64,000 bases of DNA from assembly GCF_025567095.1 (NCBI RefSeq), contig NZ_JAOQJH010000007.1. One strand, written 5' to 3'. The notes beneath the pieces were generated by a model. That model worked only from the letters and a program-made list of their open reading frames with translations. It did not search any database and was not told the origin of the DNA. Position numbers and translations under genes: made by a program. Source of the stretch: Anthropogastromicrobium aceti. GTDB taxonomy: Bacteria > Bacillota > Clostridia > Lachnospirales > Lachnospiraceae. This document shows positions 47,854-57,688 of this stretch, piece by piece. The stretch's first letter is position 1; the number at the start of each line of letters is the position of its first letter.

Positions 47854-48426
47854 ATGGAGATGAAAAACATATGCGGAAAAATTCCGGTAGAGCTGCATGA
47901 AAAGCTAAAACTGGAAGTCGAAGAGTTAGGAATCAGCATACCAAAATACCTTGAAATGGTAATCGAAGAACACATGACAAGAAAAGGAGAAAAGACGAAC
48001 ATGGCAGATTTAAGAACAGTAGCAGTACAGGTAACCGAGGATTTATTTTCCAGACTGAAAGCAGTCCTCGCCAGGAATGGCATGAAACAGAAAGACTTCT
48101 TAATCGGGCTTATCGAAGATGCAATCGAAAAAGAAGAAGCCAAATGGAAAGCAGAGTCAGAGGAAGCCGAAGAAACAGAAATGGAAGATCCTGAGACTGC
48201 GAAATCAGAACCGGATGAAGAGTCAGCAGAACCTGAAGCAGAAGAGCCTGAGACAGAAGCACTGGAAGCTGAAACAGACGGAGAAATGACAGAACCGGAC
48301 GAAGCTGAAGCAGATGAAGAGCCGACAGAGCCAGAAAACGAAGAGCCAGCGGAAGCAGAGCCAACAGAACTGGAAACCGAAGAAGCAGAAGAATCTGAGC
48401 CAGAGGAAGCGGAATCAGAAGAATAG
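47854..48426 (+). CDS. Tandem ribbon-helix-helix-like protein with a highly acidic tail
   Basis: 190 residues. Two RHH-like segments: KIPVELHEKLKLEVEELGIS (about 6-25) with a following helix, and VAVQVTEDLFSRLKAVLARN (about 55-75). From about residue 105 to the end it is a low-complexity tail of Glu, Pro, Thr and Ala repeats (EPE, ETE, EAE) with hardly any basic residue. RHH domains bind DNA; the tail might mimic DNA or interact with basic partners, which is speculation. AAAGGAG precedes the start. A terminator follows. Confidence 0.7.
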   Translation: MEMKNICGKIPVELHEKLKLEVEELGISIPKYLEMVIEEHMTRKGEKTNMADLRTVAVQVTEDLFSRLKAVLARNGMKQKDFLIGLIEDAIEKEEAKWKAESEEAEETEMEDPETAKSEPDEESAEPEAEEPETEALEAETDGEMTEPDEAEADEEPTEPENEEPAEAEPTELETEEAEESEPEEAESEE

Positions 48427-48459
48427 ACATCACAAAACAGAAACCAAGAGACGGAAACG

Positions 48460-48486
48460 GTGCAGAGAAATCTGCACTGTTTTTTT
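48460..48486 (+). terminator. Intrinsic terminator before the C5 methyltransferase
   Basis: GTGCAGA/TCTGCAC with a GAAA loop, then a T-run (48480-48486). The only canonical in-frame start (GTG 48460) of the next gene lies in this stem and is therefore doubtful. Confidence 0.8.
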
Positions 48487-48501
48487 CACAGCGAAGGGAG
48501 G

Positions 48502-49803
48502 CTGATAGCCGGAACAATTCGATTTTTTGACCTGTTCAGTGGAATCGGAGGATTCCGAGAGGGGCTGCACAGGGCAGGGGGCTTCACCTGTGTCGGACAC
48601 TGTGAAGCAGATGCATATGCAGACCACAACTACCGGGTGCTGTTTGATACGGAAGGAGAGTGGTTCTGCAATGACGCAAGAAATATTGAAACAGAACGAA
48701 TGCCGGACTTTGATCTTTTATGTGCGGGATTTCCTTGCCAGGCATTCTCAATCGCTGGACGAAGGGAAGGATTTGCCGATGCAAGAGGAACCCTTTTCTT
48801 TGAAGTTGCCAGACTGGTTGCAGACAAACGACCTGCGTATTTTCTCCTTGAAAACGTACCCGGTCTGCTTTCGCATGACAAAGGGCGGACGTTTCACACC
48901 ATCCTCAGTACGCTATCTGAACTGGGGTATCATGTCGAATGGAAAGTGCTTAACAGCAAGGATTTCGGAGTCCCCCAGTCAAGGAAGCGGGTGTATATTG
49001 TCGGATATCTTGATGGAAGATGTGCCGGAAAAATATTACCTTTCCCAAAAGCAAATGGAACAGCTCTTATACAAGTCCATGCTGGCAAACAGGGAGAAAG
49101 AGTCTACGCAGAAGAAGGACTGAGCTGCACGCTGACCAGCGGGGCTGGTGGTATGGGCGGCAAGACCGGATTATACGAAGTCGGTATCCCAATCAAGGAA
49201 AACACCCGAAAAGGATACAAGATGGCCTACGAGGGGGACAGCATCGATCTCGGATATCCGGGAATCAACAGCCGCAGGGGAAGAGTCGGGCATGAGATCG
49301 CCCATACCCTGACGACCGGAAACCAGCAGGGAACACTGCATTTTGTAGATATCTCCCCTCCGCCGCTGGTGACAGACGTTGCAAGATGTCTGAATACCAG
49401 ACAGGATTCCAGCATCCATAACCACAGGGGCGAAAGTTCCGGGGTGCTGGTGGAAGAACCGCCAAGGGCAGTGCTGACACCGGCCAGGGAAAAAGTCCGC
49501 CAGAATGGAAGAAGGATGAAAGAACCGGAAGAGCCAATGTTCACCATTACGGCAACTGACCGTCATGGAGTGATTTACCACGGCAGAATCCGCAGGCTGA
49601 CGCCAAGGGAGTGTCTGCGGCTGCAGGGATACCGGGATGGTCAGATTTCTAAGATGGAAAAAGAAACATCGGATAACCAGCTTTACAAGCAGGCCGGTAA
49701 TGGTGTCACTGTCAATGTCATTGAAGCAATAGGCAGAAATTTGAAAGCAGTAGATGAAGAGATCCAAAGCGGCTCACCTGTTCCAGAAGCGAAGGGTGGG
49801 TGA
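48502..49803 (+). CDS. DNA (cytosine-5) methyltransferase, orphan
   Basis: About 433 residues. C5 motifs in order: I FFDLFSGIGGFREGL, IV CAGFPCQAFSIAGRREGF (catalytic Cys), VI FLLENVPGLL, VIII region QSRKRVYIVGY, and X NQLYKQAGNGVTVNVI. The target-recognition region is between VIII and IX. No restriction partner is near, so it is likely a solitary methyltransferase protecting the element from host restriction or marking its DNA. A GAAGGGAGG site is immediately upstream, but no ATG/GTG/TTG follows at the proper distance; CTG or ATA (48502-48507) is the closest. Start uncertain. Its stop overlaps the amidoligase GTG. Confidence 0.88.
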   Translation: MIAGTIRFFDLFSGIGGFREGLHRAGGFTCVGHCEADAYADHNYRVLFDTEGEWFCNDARNIETERMPDFDLLCAGFPCQAFSIAGRREGFADARGTLFFEVARLVADKRPAYFLLENVPGLLSHDKGRTFHTILSTLSELGYHVEWKVLNSKDFGVPQSRKRVYIVGYLDGRCAGKILPFPKANGTALIQVHAGKQGERVYAEEGLSCTLTSGAGGMGGKTGLYEVGIPIKENTRKGYKMAYEGDSIDLGYPGINSRRGRVGHEIAHTLTTGNQQGTLHFVDISPPPLVTDVARCLNTRQDSSIHNHRGESSGVLVEEPPRAVLTPAREKVRQNGRRMKEPEEPMFTITATDRHGVIYHGRIRRLTPRECLRLQGYRDGQISKMEKETSDNQLYKQAGNGVTVNVIEAIGRNLKAVDEEIQSGSPVPEAKGG

Positions 49804-50759
49804 AGCAGATCGACCTAAAAGACCAGTATTTTGGTACAGAGATTGAGATGACAGGTATCAGCCGCTATGATGCGGCTGTTGCGATTGGAAGAATGTTCGG
49901 AACAGAGCCATATCATATCCGTTCTTACGATTCCTGGTGTGTAAAAGATTCAGATGGAAAAACGTGGAAATTTTCAAGGGACAGCAGTATCGACTGTGAA
50001 AGGCTGGCAAATGGTACTGTAATAGATGCCGATGGAGATTATTCGACAGAAATGGTATCCCCGAAATTGGAATATTCGGAAATGGGGAAACTCCAGGAAG
50101 TGGTGCGGTGTGTCAAAAACGCAGGTGCTTTTGTCAATTCATCCTGTGGCATGCATGTCCATGTGGACGCATCCAATCATACACCACGGAGTCTGAAAAA
50201 TGCATTGACGATTATGTACTGCAAAGAGGATATCCTGTTCAAAGCCTTGAATGTACAGACCAGAAGGGAAGATGAGTACTGCCAGAAAGTCCGTCCTATG
50301 GTACTGGAGAAGATCCGCAGGATGCCCAACAGCACTATCACAATGGAAAAATTCAAAAGGGCATGGTATGAGGGAAATGACGGAAGCTCCGAGCATTACA
50401 ACTGGACAAGGTATTATGCATTAAACCTACACGCTGTTTTTTCCAAGGGAACACTGGAATGGCGCTGTTTTGAAAGCACCCTCCATGCAGGAAAAGTCCG
50501 GTCGAATATCACACTGGCACTTGCCATATCCGCACAGGCGATCAACCAATCCTGTACCCATGCAAAAAAGACGGAAATAGGGGATAACCCGGCATTTACG
50601 TTCCGCACCTTTCTGCTTCGCCTCGGATTGATCGGGGACGAATACAAAAATGTGCGGAAGCATCTGCTTGCCAATCTGGACGGGGATAAGGCATGGCGGT
50701 ATGACAAAAGTACCTATGCCTGTCTGCAGAATCCAAGACGGACAGACGATGTAAGGTAA
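49800..50759 (+). CDS. Amidoligase family protein (glutamine-synthetase-like fold)
   Basis: 319 residues, Amidoligase_2 type. Signature segments: FGTEIEMTGI (residues 11-20, metal-binding Glu), CGMHVHVDAS (about 117-126) and GTLEWRCFEST (about 218-228), as expected for a COOH-NH2 ligase active site. Family members are predicted to form amide bonds in peptides or proteins and co-occur with gamma-glutamylcyclotransferases. GTG start overlaps the methyltransferase stop (GTGA). It sits upstream of the giant SpaA protein; a gamma-glutamylcyclotransferase and sortase follow, so it may modify a surface protein or peptidoglycan peptide. That is inference. Confidence 0.85.
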   Translation: MKQIDLKDQYFGTEIEMTGISRYDAAVAIGRMFGTEPYHIRSYDSWCVKDSDGKTWKFSRDSSIDCERLANGTVIDADGDYSTEMVSPKLEYSEMGKLQEVVRCVKNAGAFVNSSCGMHVHVDASNHTPRSLKNALTIMYCKEDILFKALNVQTRREDEYCQKVRPMVLEKIRRMPNSTITMEKFKRAWYEGNDGSSEHYNWTRYYALNLHAVFSKGTLEWRCFESTLHAGKVRSNITLALAISAQAINQSCTHAKKTEIGDNPAFTFRTFLLRLGLIGDEYKNVRKHLLANLDGDKAWRYDKSTYACLQNPRRTDDVR

Positions 50760-50770
50760 CAGAATAATGA

Positions 50771-50805
50771 GAACAGACAGGCCGGGTGGGAACATCCGGC
50801 TGTTC
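50771..50805 (+). promoter_or_regulatory. Hairpin between amidoligase and SpaA genes
   Basis: GAACA...GCCGG pairs with CCGGCTGTTC, with a small bulge; there is no U-run. It is placed before the SpaA ribosome site and may modulate read-through or mRNA stability. Confidence 0.4.
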
Positions 50806-50844
50806 TTATGCTAAATGAAGAAAAAGAAGAAAGAGGTAGAAAAC

Positions 50845-53800
50845 ATGAAGAATAAATATCGATTCAGGAGGATCCTTTCCGGGATGATGGCCGCAGTTAC
50901 CATCTTATCCGCAGTCATTTCACCACTGACCGTTTATGCTTCAGAAGAACCAAAAGCGGTAGAACCGCCAGCATATGAATGTGTAAAGGATCTGCTGGAT
51001 GAAGAGGAAGTGGTAAAAGCCACCGATCTGGAGCTGGAAGTCGGACAGGACTTTGATGTTTCCACGGATTTTACAAATTTGGAAATTAAGGACGAAAGCA
51101 AAGTCAAAGTGATATTCCAGAAAGCAGAGAATGACGCCGGGGAGAACTTCAGCACCAGCCATGCAGACACTTACCATGCCGTTTATTATGTGGAGCCAGT
51201 CAACCAGAACCACCCGGTTTATCAGATTGGGAGAAATCTGATCGTAAAAGAGCCTGTGACAGCAGCTCAGAGTGAACCGCAGACAGAACAGGCAGTTACC
51301 GAAGAGGATACAGGTTCTGATGATGAGGAAGCTGCCTCGCAGGAAGAAACTGAGACAGTGCCTGTAGAGACAGAAATTGTTGAGCCGGAGACAGCTGAAT
51401 CTGAAACAGAGGAAGCGGAGACAGAAGAACCGGAAGAAAAAGAATCCGAATTTCAGGATGGACTTTCTGAATCCGAGTTTGATGCCGCATTAGAGGAATC
51501 CGAAACGGAAAATACAACCGATGCAGAATCCGGGCTGACACTCAGCGATGTTCTGGAGCAGGCAGGGGAACAGGATATTGACCTGATAGCAATGGAAGAT
51601 GGGGAAACCGTTTCATTCACCGCAGTCAATACCAGTACAAGAGCAACCCAGGACGTGGATGTGACAAGAGGGACTGCATACTATTATGCAGACTACGGTC
51701 TGGGCTCCTATGTAACCTATAAATATACCGTTAAATTTGGAAATGTGTCTGCAACTGCCTACTGTGTGCAGCCATCCAAAGCGGGACCTGGGGATGGTGT
51801 TTACAAGATCACCAAACTGGGTGACAGCAAAGCACTGGCAAAAGTGTGCTACTACGGAACCAAAGCATCCGGTGAAAATGGATTTTTTTCTGAGAAACAT
51901 CCTGATTTTTCAGCCGGAAAACAGTTTATCATTGTCCATCTGGCAGCATCCTATGCAAATAACAGCGGTGACGCTTTTTCTGGTACGAATGCAACCGGAC
52001 AGGCTCTGGCAATGGAACTCTACAATTACTGCATGAGCCAGCCGGAGATCCCGGAAGTGGACATGAGTTTCTCCAATGCAGATGTTACCGCATATATCAG
52101 TGGCAACAGCCAGAGAACCGAAGAGATCACCTTCAAGGCATCCGAACTGCAGACCATCACCATGAAACTGCCGTCCGGTGTCAGACTGCATAATGTGACA
52201 ACGGGAAAAACAAGCAGTGCAGGTGCATCCGTGGAGATCTGCGGCGGTACCAAATTCTACTTATCTGCACCGCTGACACAGGCAGTGGATGTCAAAGGGG
52301 AATGGTCTGTCACCATGAAGGGAAGCATCATCAAAGATTATTCCGCTTATAAGATCACAACCGGAAGCGAGACACAGGACCTTGCCCTGGTATTTGGCGA
52401 GGGTGTGACCGATGAGAAATATGTAGATTTTAAAGTATCATGGGTAAAACAGGCAACTCTGGAGATCGTAAAGAAAGACCGTAAGAGCAACAAAGCCATC
52501 GCAGGTGCAGTTTATGGCGTTTACAGTGACAAGGATGGAAAGAACCTGATCACAAAGATGCCGGCCACAGATGACAACGGAGCTTCCAGCGTTACGATCA
52601 CCAAAACACAGGATACCGTATACCTGAAAGAGATCTCCGTACCAAACGGATACCTGCTGGACACTAAGGCTTACGATGTGAACCTGGTCATCGGCGGCAC
52701 TGTAAAACAGACCGTTACTGATGCTGAACAGATGGCAAGCCTGACTGTTTATAAATTAGGAGAAGTTCTGACTGGGGCAAAGGTAACTGATGATGGTGTT
52801 TCCTTTGTTTATACCGAGCAGAAACAGAAAGGTGCGGTTTATAACGTTTATGCCGCGTCGGACATTGTATCCGCAGACGGAACAGTAGTCTACAAAAAAG
52901 ACGCATTAGTCAAAGCCGGACTTACCACCGGAGATGACGGAAGTGCCACACTGGATAATCTATATCTGGGGAAATATGTAGTAAAAGAAATGCAGGCACC
53001 ACAAAATCTGGTATGCACAGGCGAAAGCCAGGAGATCACCATTTCCTATGCTGGAAGCAACGTAGAAAAGGTCATGGGAAGCGTGACATTCAAAAATGAC
53101 CGCCAGAAAGCAAGCGTAAGTGTATACAAGCAGGATAAGGAAACCAGGAAATACCTTCCGGGCGGCACTTATGGTCTGTATGCCGGAAATGACATCAAAG
53201 CAGCGGACGGAACCATTGTGGTCAAGAAAGATACTCTCATTGAGAAAGCAGTGACCGGAACAGACGGAAAAGCCGTATATCAGGCAGACCTGCCGATAGC
53301 CAACAGCTACTACATGAAAGAGCTGGGTGCACCAGCTGGATATGTGAGAAACGGCGAGGATGTGTACTCCTTTACCTTCCAGTACACAACAGACAAAGAG
53401 GCAACGGTTTCTTTCAACCATACGTTCCAGAATGAGCGGATCAATGCGAAGATCAAACTGGTAAAAGAGGATTCCGAAACCGGAAAGACCGCACAGGGAG
53501 ATGCAACCCTTGAGGGTGCTGTTTACGGATTGTATGCCCGTGAAGATATCGTACATCCAGATGGACAGACAGGTGTTCTTTACCCGGCAGGAACACAGAT
53601 TGCAACCCTGACTACGGATACAGAGGGAAATGCAGAAGTCGCAGACCTCTATCTCGGAAAGTATTACGTTAAAGAACTGACTCCGCCTGTCGGATATCTG
53701 GCAGACCCGGGAGAACATGATCTGGAGTGTAATGACGAGGGAGATCTGGTTCAGACGGTAGAACGTACCGTAACTTCTCTGGAAGATGTGATCAAACAGC

Positions 53801-56800
53801 CGTTTCAGGTCATCAAAGCCGCCAACAACGGAAAGACCGATGCCGATCTGTTAAAAGGTGTGGGATTCAGTGCATATCTGGAGAGCAGCCTGAAGAAAAA
53901 TAAGGACGGTTCCTATGATTTTACATCCGCTACTCCGGTCGTGCTGACTGCAGACGGACAGACAGAAATGTTCACGGATGAGCGTGGATATGCATGCTCC
54001 ATTCCGCTTGCATACGGGACTTACATTGTAAGAGAAACCACCACACCGCACAACTTCAAACCAGTTGATGATTTCAAAGTTGTGATTTCAGAGAACAATC
54101 CAGAGAAACCGCAGGTATGGCGTGTGCTTCTGGACGAAGAGTTTGAAGCAAAATTAAAAATCGTCAAAAAAGATGACGAGACAAAGAAATCTGTTCTGGT
54201 TCCGAATACTGAATTTAAAGTATACGATCTGGATAACAAGAAATATGTAGAACAAGTGACTACTTATCCATCCACTACGGTACATAAATCCTATTTTACG
54301 GATGAAAACGGATACCTGATCCTGCCACAGAATCTGGCTTGTGGAAATTACCGCATCGAAGAAGTGACTGCACCAGATGGATATACCCACAGCACCAATA
54401 CCGTGGAAATCAAGGTAGACAGTGATACCGCATACCAGGAAGATCCGGTCAGCGGTGACCTGATCATCGAGGTGGATTTTGAGAACCACCCAGCTAAGGG
54501 CAGACTGACCATCCGCAAAGAAGGCGAAGTAGTCAAAGGTTTTGATAAAGACTTTACTTATGAGGAAGCCAGCCTTGCAGGAGCCGTGTTTGAAGTTTAC
54601 GCCTCCGAGGATATCTATACCGCAGACCATCAGACAGATGAGAACGGCAACCGTTATCTGGAATATGCCAAGGACACACTGGTGGCAACGGTAACGACCG
54701 ATGAAACCGGAAGTGCCGTAATCGAGAATCTTCCGCTCGGAAAATACCGTGTAGAAGAGAAAAAAGCACCGGAAGGATACACCTGGAATGCCAAAGGAGA
54801 AAAGGTAACCTTTACCTATGTCGGACAGGATACCCCGGTTGTAGACGAAGAAGTGACATTTACCAATGAACGCCAGAAGGTAAGCATCACCGTGGAAAAA
54901 CAGGATGCAGAAACCGGAAGCGTGGTAGCTAGAGCCGTCTTTGGTCTTTATAATAAGAATGAGATCAAATCCGGTGACAATGTAATCGTGAAAGCGGACA
55001 CCTTATTACAGGAGATTACAAGCGATGAAAAGGGACAGGCACACTTCACCCTGGACCTGCCGCTTGGAACTTATTATGTAAAAGAAATTTCTGCACCGGA
55101 CGGTTTTGTATCCTCTGATGAGGTACTGGAATTTGATGCCACCTATCGGGGACAGGACATCCAAACCATTAAACTGAAATCGATTAAGAAGAACCAGCCG
55201 ACGACCATCGAGGTGACAAAATCCGATCTGACAACAGGCGTGGAGTTGAACGGAGCATCCCTTTCTGTTCTGGATGAGGATGGAAACGTGATCGACAGCT
55301 GGACTTCCGTAAAGGATGAGCCTCATGTGATCAAATATCTGACTGTTGGAAAAACCTATATCCTCCGTGAATCCCTTGCACCGCTTGGTTATTTAAAGAC
55401 TACGGATGTGAAATTCACCATCGAGGATACCGCAGAAATACAGAAAGTGGAAATGCAGGACCATGTACCGAAAGCACTGCTGATCGTAAACAAGAAGGGC
55501 GAATTCCTCGATAAGATCACCCTGCTGGATAACGTCAAAGGTGTTGTGGAACATTTCTTTGAGTACATTACAGGAAGCCTGACAGACGTTACCTTCGAAA
55601 TCCGTGCTGCCGAAGATATCAAAGCAGCTGATGGCGTAAGCCCGGACTATTATTCCAAGGACGAACTGGTAGCAACTGTAACTACCGATGCAAACGGTGT
55701 TGCAGAAGTATCTGACCTTCCGGTTGGAAAATATTATGTCAAAGAGGTAGGCACAGCATATGGTTATATCCTGGATGAAGAACCACGATATGTAGATCTT
55801 TCCTACCGCGATCAGGATACCCCGGTTGTCGTATACGATGAGGACTGGCAGAACAACCGCCAGAAGGTGAAAGTGAACGTCCTGAAGAAAGAAAAGGATA
55901 CCGACCGTGTATTAAAAGGCGGCATCTTTGGATTGTACACTAGGAACGACATCCTGTCCGCATCTGGAAAGGTGCTGATGGAAGCAGATACCCTGATCGA
56001 GTTAAAAACAACAGATGTAGATGGAAAGATTTCCTTTATTGCAGACCTGCCGATTGACGGAACCTATTATGTGAAGGAGCTGTATGCACCGGATGGATTT
56101 GTCACCACCGGAGAAGAAAAGGAATTTGTTTTTGAGTACCAGGGAGACAAAGAAGCAGAAGTGTCCTATGAGTTCGTATTTGAAGATGAGCCGACAACCG
56201 TGGAACTTTCCAAAACCGATCTGACCACAGGCGAGGAACTGCCGGGAGCCAGATTACAGCTGACGGATGAAAACGGGGCTGTTGTTGAGGAATGGACATC
56301 CACCAAGGAGCCGCACATCATCAAAGAATTGGTTGTAGGAAAATCGTACACCCTGACAGAAACCAAGCCAGCCGATGGATATGCCACTGCGGAAAGCATC
56401 ACATTCACCGTGGAGAATACTGTAGAGATCCAGAAACAGGTAATGGAAGATGATGTGACCAAAGTGGAGATCAGCAAAACGGATATTACCGGAGATAATG
56501 AGATCGAAGGAGCCAAACTGACCATCACAGATGAAAATGGCAATATCGTAGAAACCTGGACTTCCGGTAAAGAGCCGCATTATATCGAAAAACTTCCAAT
56601 CGGTAAATACACCCTGAAAGAAGAGCAGGCTCCAAACGGTTATGTCGTTTCGGAAGAGATCACCTTCGAGGTGGCAGACACCGCAGAGATCCAGAAGGTA
56701 GCCATGAAAGATGATACCGCAAAGGGACGTCTGATCATTGAGAAAACGGACAAGGATACCGGAGCTGCACTGAAAGGTGCGGAATTTGAATTGAGGGATG

Positions 56801-57189
56801 CCGATGGCAAAGTGGTAGAAACCCTGACCACTGATGAAAACGGTCATGCAACCAGCGGACTGCTTGCAATCGGAACTTATAAGGATGGCAAATTTGATAA
56901 GGCAGCCATTTATTATCTGGTTGAGACCAAAGCACCGGAAGGATATCAGATGGATGAGACCAAGCATGAAGTGACATTTACTTATGTAGATGACAAAACC
57001 CCAGTGATTGAAGTCATCCAGAAAGTGACGAACGAGAAGCTGCCGGAGGACACCCCGTCTGTAAGTAACCCGAAAACAGGCGATGACACCAACCTCTGGT
57101 TTCCGGCCCTGTGCCTGATCCTTTCCACAGGCGGTCTGATCGGCATGGGTGTGGCATCCAGAAGAAAGAAGAAAAAAGGAGGCAGATAG
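50845..57189 (+). CDS. Giant SpaA/Cna-B repeat surface protein with thioester-type head and NPKTG anchor
   Basis: About 2,114 residues. A signal peptide is followed by an acidic Glu/Thr-rich linker (about 135-225), then a thioester-like head with TAYCVQPSKAGPG near 307. Then come about fourteen SpaA/Cna-B-type repeats, each running from a K-D/E start (EIVKKD, VYKQDK, RLIIEKTDK) to a K-E-x-x-A-P-x-G-Y end. The tail is NPKTG, a membrane helix and RRKKKKGGR, a cell-wall sorting signal. SpaA repeats usually form internal Lys-Asn isopeptide bonds; thioester heads can bind host amines covalently. The ATG at 50845 is favoured by AGAGGT upstream. The class B sortase encoded downstream is its expected anchoring enzyme. 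Probable adhesin or pilus-like stalk. Confidence 0.88.
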   Translation: MKNKYRFRRILSGMMAAVTILSAVISPLTVYASEEPKAVEPPAYECVKDLLDEEEVVKATDLELEVGQDFDVSTDFTNLEIKDESKVKVIFQKAENDAGENFSTSHADTYHAVYYVEPVNQNHPVYQIGRNLIVKEPVTAAQSEPQTEQAVTEEDTGSDDEEAASQEETETVPVETEIVEPETAESETEEAETEEPEEKESEFQDGLSESEFDAALEESETENTTDAESGLTLSDVLEQAGEQDIDLIAMEDGETVSFTAVNTSTRATQDVDVTRGTAYYYADYGLGSYVTYKYTVKFGNVSATAYCVQPSKAGPGDGVYKITKLGDSKALAKVCYYGTKASGENGFFSEKHPDFSAGKQFIIVHLAASYANNSGDAFSGTNATGQALAMELYNYCMSQPEIPEVDMSFSNADVTAYISGNSQRTEEITFKASELQTITMKLPSGVRLHNVTTGKTSSAGASVEICGGTKFYLSAPLTQAVDVKGEWSVTMKGSIIKDYSAYKITTGSETQDLALVFGEGVTDEKYVDFKVSWVKQATLEIVKKDRKSNKAIAGAVYGVYSDKDGKNLITKMPATDDNGASSVTITKTQDTVYLKEISVPNGYLLDTKAYDVNLVIGGTVKQTVTDAEQMASLTVYKLGEVLTGAKVTDDGVSFVYTEQKQKGAVYNVYAASDIVSADGTVVYKKDALVKAGLTTGDDGSATLDNLYLGKYVVKEMQAPQNLVCTGESQEITISYAGSNVEKVMGSVTFKNDRQKASVSVYKQDKETRKYLPGGTYGLYAGNDIKAADGTIVVKKDTLIEKAVTGTDGKAVYQADLPIANSYYMKELGAPAGYVRNGEDVYSFTFQYTTDKEATVSFNHTFQNERINAKIKLVKEDSETGKTAQGDATLEGAVYGLYAREDIVHPDGQTGVLYPAGTQIATLTTDTEGNAEVADLYLGKYYVKELTPPVGYLADPGEHDLECNDEGDLVQTVERTVTSLEDVIKQPFQVIKAANNGKTDADLLKGVGFSAYLESSLKKNKDGSYDFTSATPVVLTADGQTEMFTDERGYACSIPLAYGTYIVRETTTPHNFKPVDDFKVVISENNPEKPQVWRVLLDEEFEAKLKIVKKDDETKKSVLVPNTEFKVYDLDNKKYVEQVTTYPSTTVHKSYFTDENGYLILPQNLACGNYRIEEVTAPDGYTHSTNTVEIKVDSDTAYQEDPVSGDLIIEVDFENHPAKGRLTIRKEGEVVKGFDKDFTYEEASLAGAVFEVYASEDIYTADHQTDENGNRYLEYAKDTLVATVTTDETGSAVIENLPLGKYRVEEKKAPEGYTWNAKGEKVTFTYVGQDTPVVDEEVTFTNERQKVSITVEKQDAETGSVVARAVFGLYNKNEIKSGDNVIVKADTLLQEITSDEKGQAHFTLDLPLGTYYVKEISAPDGFVSSDEVLEFDATYRGQDIQTIKLKSIKKNQPTTIEVTKSDLTTGVELNGASLSVLDEDGNVIDSWTSVKDEPHVIKYLTVGKTYILRESLAPLGYLKTTDVKFTIEDTAEIQKVEMQDHVPKALLIVNKKGEFLDKITLLDNVKGVVEHFFEYITGSLTDVTFEIRAAEDIKAADGVSPDYYSKDELVATVTTDANGVAEVSDLPVGKYYVKEVGTAYGYILDEEPRYVDLSYRDQDTPVVVYDEDWQNNRQKVKVNVLKKEKDTDRVLKGGIFGLYTRNDILSASGKVLMEADTLIELKTTDVDGKISFIADLPIDGTYYVKELYAPDGFVTTGEEKEFVFEYQGDKEAEVSYEFVFEDEPTTVELSKTDLTTGEELPGARLQLTDENGAVVEEWTSTKEPHIIKELVVGKSYTLTETKPADGYATAESITFTVENTVEIQKQVMEDDVTKVEISKTDITGDNEIEGAKLTITDENGNIVETWTSGKEPHYIEKLPIGKYTLKEEQAPNGYVVSEEITFEVADTAEIQKVAMKDDTAKGRLIIEKTDKDTGAALKGAEFELRDADGKVVETLTTDENGHATSGLLAIGTYKDGKFDKAAIYYLVETKAPEGYQMDETKHEVTFTYVDDKTPVIEVIQKVTNEKLPEDTPSVSNPKTGDDTNLWFPALCLILSTGGLIGMGVASRRKKKKGGR

Positions 57190-57190
57190 G

Positions 57191-57688
57191 CTGAAACAAT
57201 TATATTTTGCGTATGGAAGCAACATGGATCTGGACCAGATGGCATATCGGTGCCCAAAGGCGGAGATGGTAGAAACCGTCCGCCTGGAGGGGTATCGGCT
57301 GACCTTTGCAGCCGCAGGAAGCGGTCTTGCCACCATCTTCCCGGAAGAGGGAAGCCATGTGGACGGCGTCCTCTGGTCACTGACCGGGGACTGCGAAAAG
57401 AGCCTGGATCTTTATGAAGGCTATCCTGATTTTTACGACAAACAGGAAATCACCGTCAAGAATAAAGGCGGAAGAGAGATCAAAGCCATTGTCTATATCA
57501 TGACAAAAGATTACATGCAGAACTTTAATCCGCCCGGACGGTCGTACCTGACCGGAATCTTAAAGGGCTGCAGACAGAACCAGATTCCGACAGAGCCGAT
57601 CCTGAAAGCAGCCAGAAAACCGCCTGTGCCGGGACAGACGCAGAAAAGCCGGCCAAAGAAGCAGAGGAAAGCCGGACAGGAACGATGA
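57191..57688 (+). CDS. Gamma-glutamylcyclotransferase/AIG2-like protein, CTG start proposed
   Basis: About 165 residues. The family start is LKQLYFAYGSNMDLDQMAYR, with YGSN as the substrate loop and a catalytic Glu in LYEGYPDFY (about 74-82). The fold removes gamma-glutamyl groups as cyclic pyroglutamate. The expected first residue is coded by CTG (57191), lying eight bases after AGGAGG; the only in-frame ATG (57149) is inside the SpaA gene, upstream of this ribosome site. A CTG start is therefore likely. It ends overlapping the sortase start (ATGA). Pairing with the upstream amidoligase suggests making and breaking of an amide link. Confidence 0.82.
   Translation: MKQLYFAYGSNMDLDQMAYRCPKAEMVETVRLEGYRLTFAAAGSGLATIFPEEGSHVDGVLWSLTGDCEKSLDLYEGYPDFYDKQEITVKNKGGREIKAIVYIMTKDYMQNFNPPGRSYLTGILKGCRQNQIPTEPILKAARKPPVPGQTQKSRPKKQRKAGQER

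Noticed and set aside
56254..57336. 360-codon minus-strand open frame
   Set aside because: Antisense to the repetitive SpaA gene; arises from repeat codon bias.
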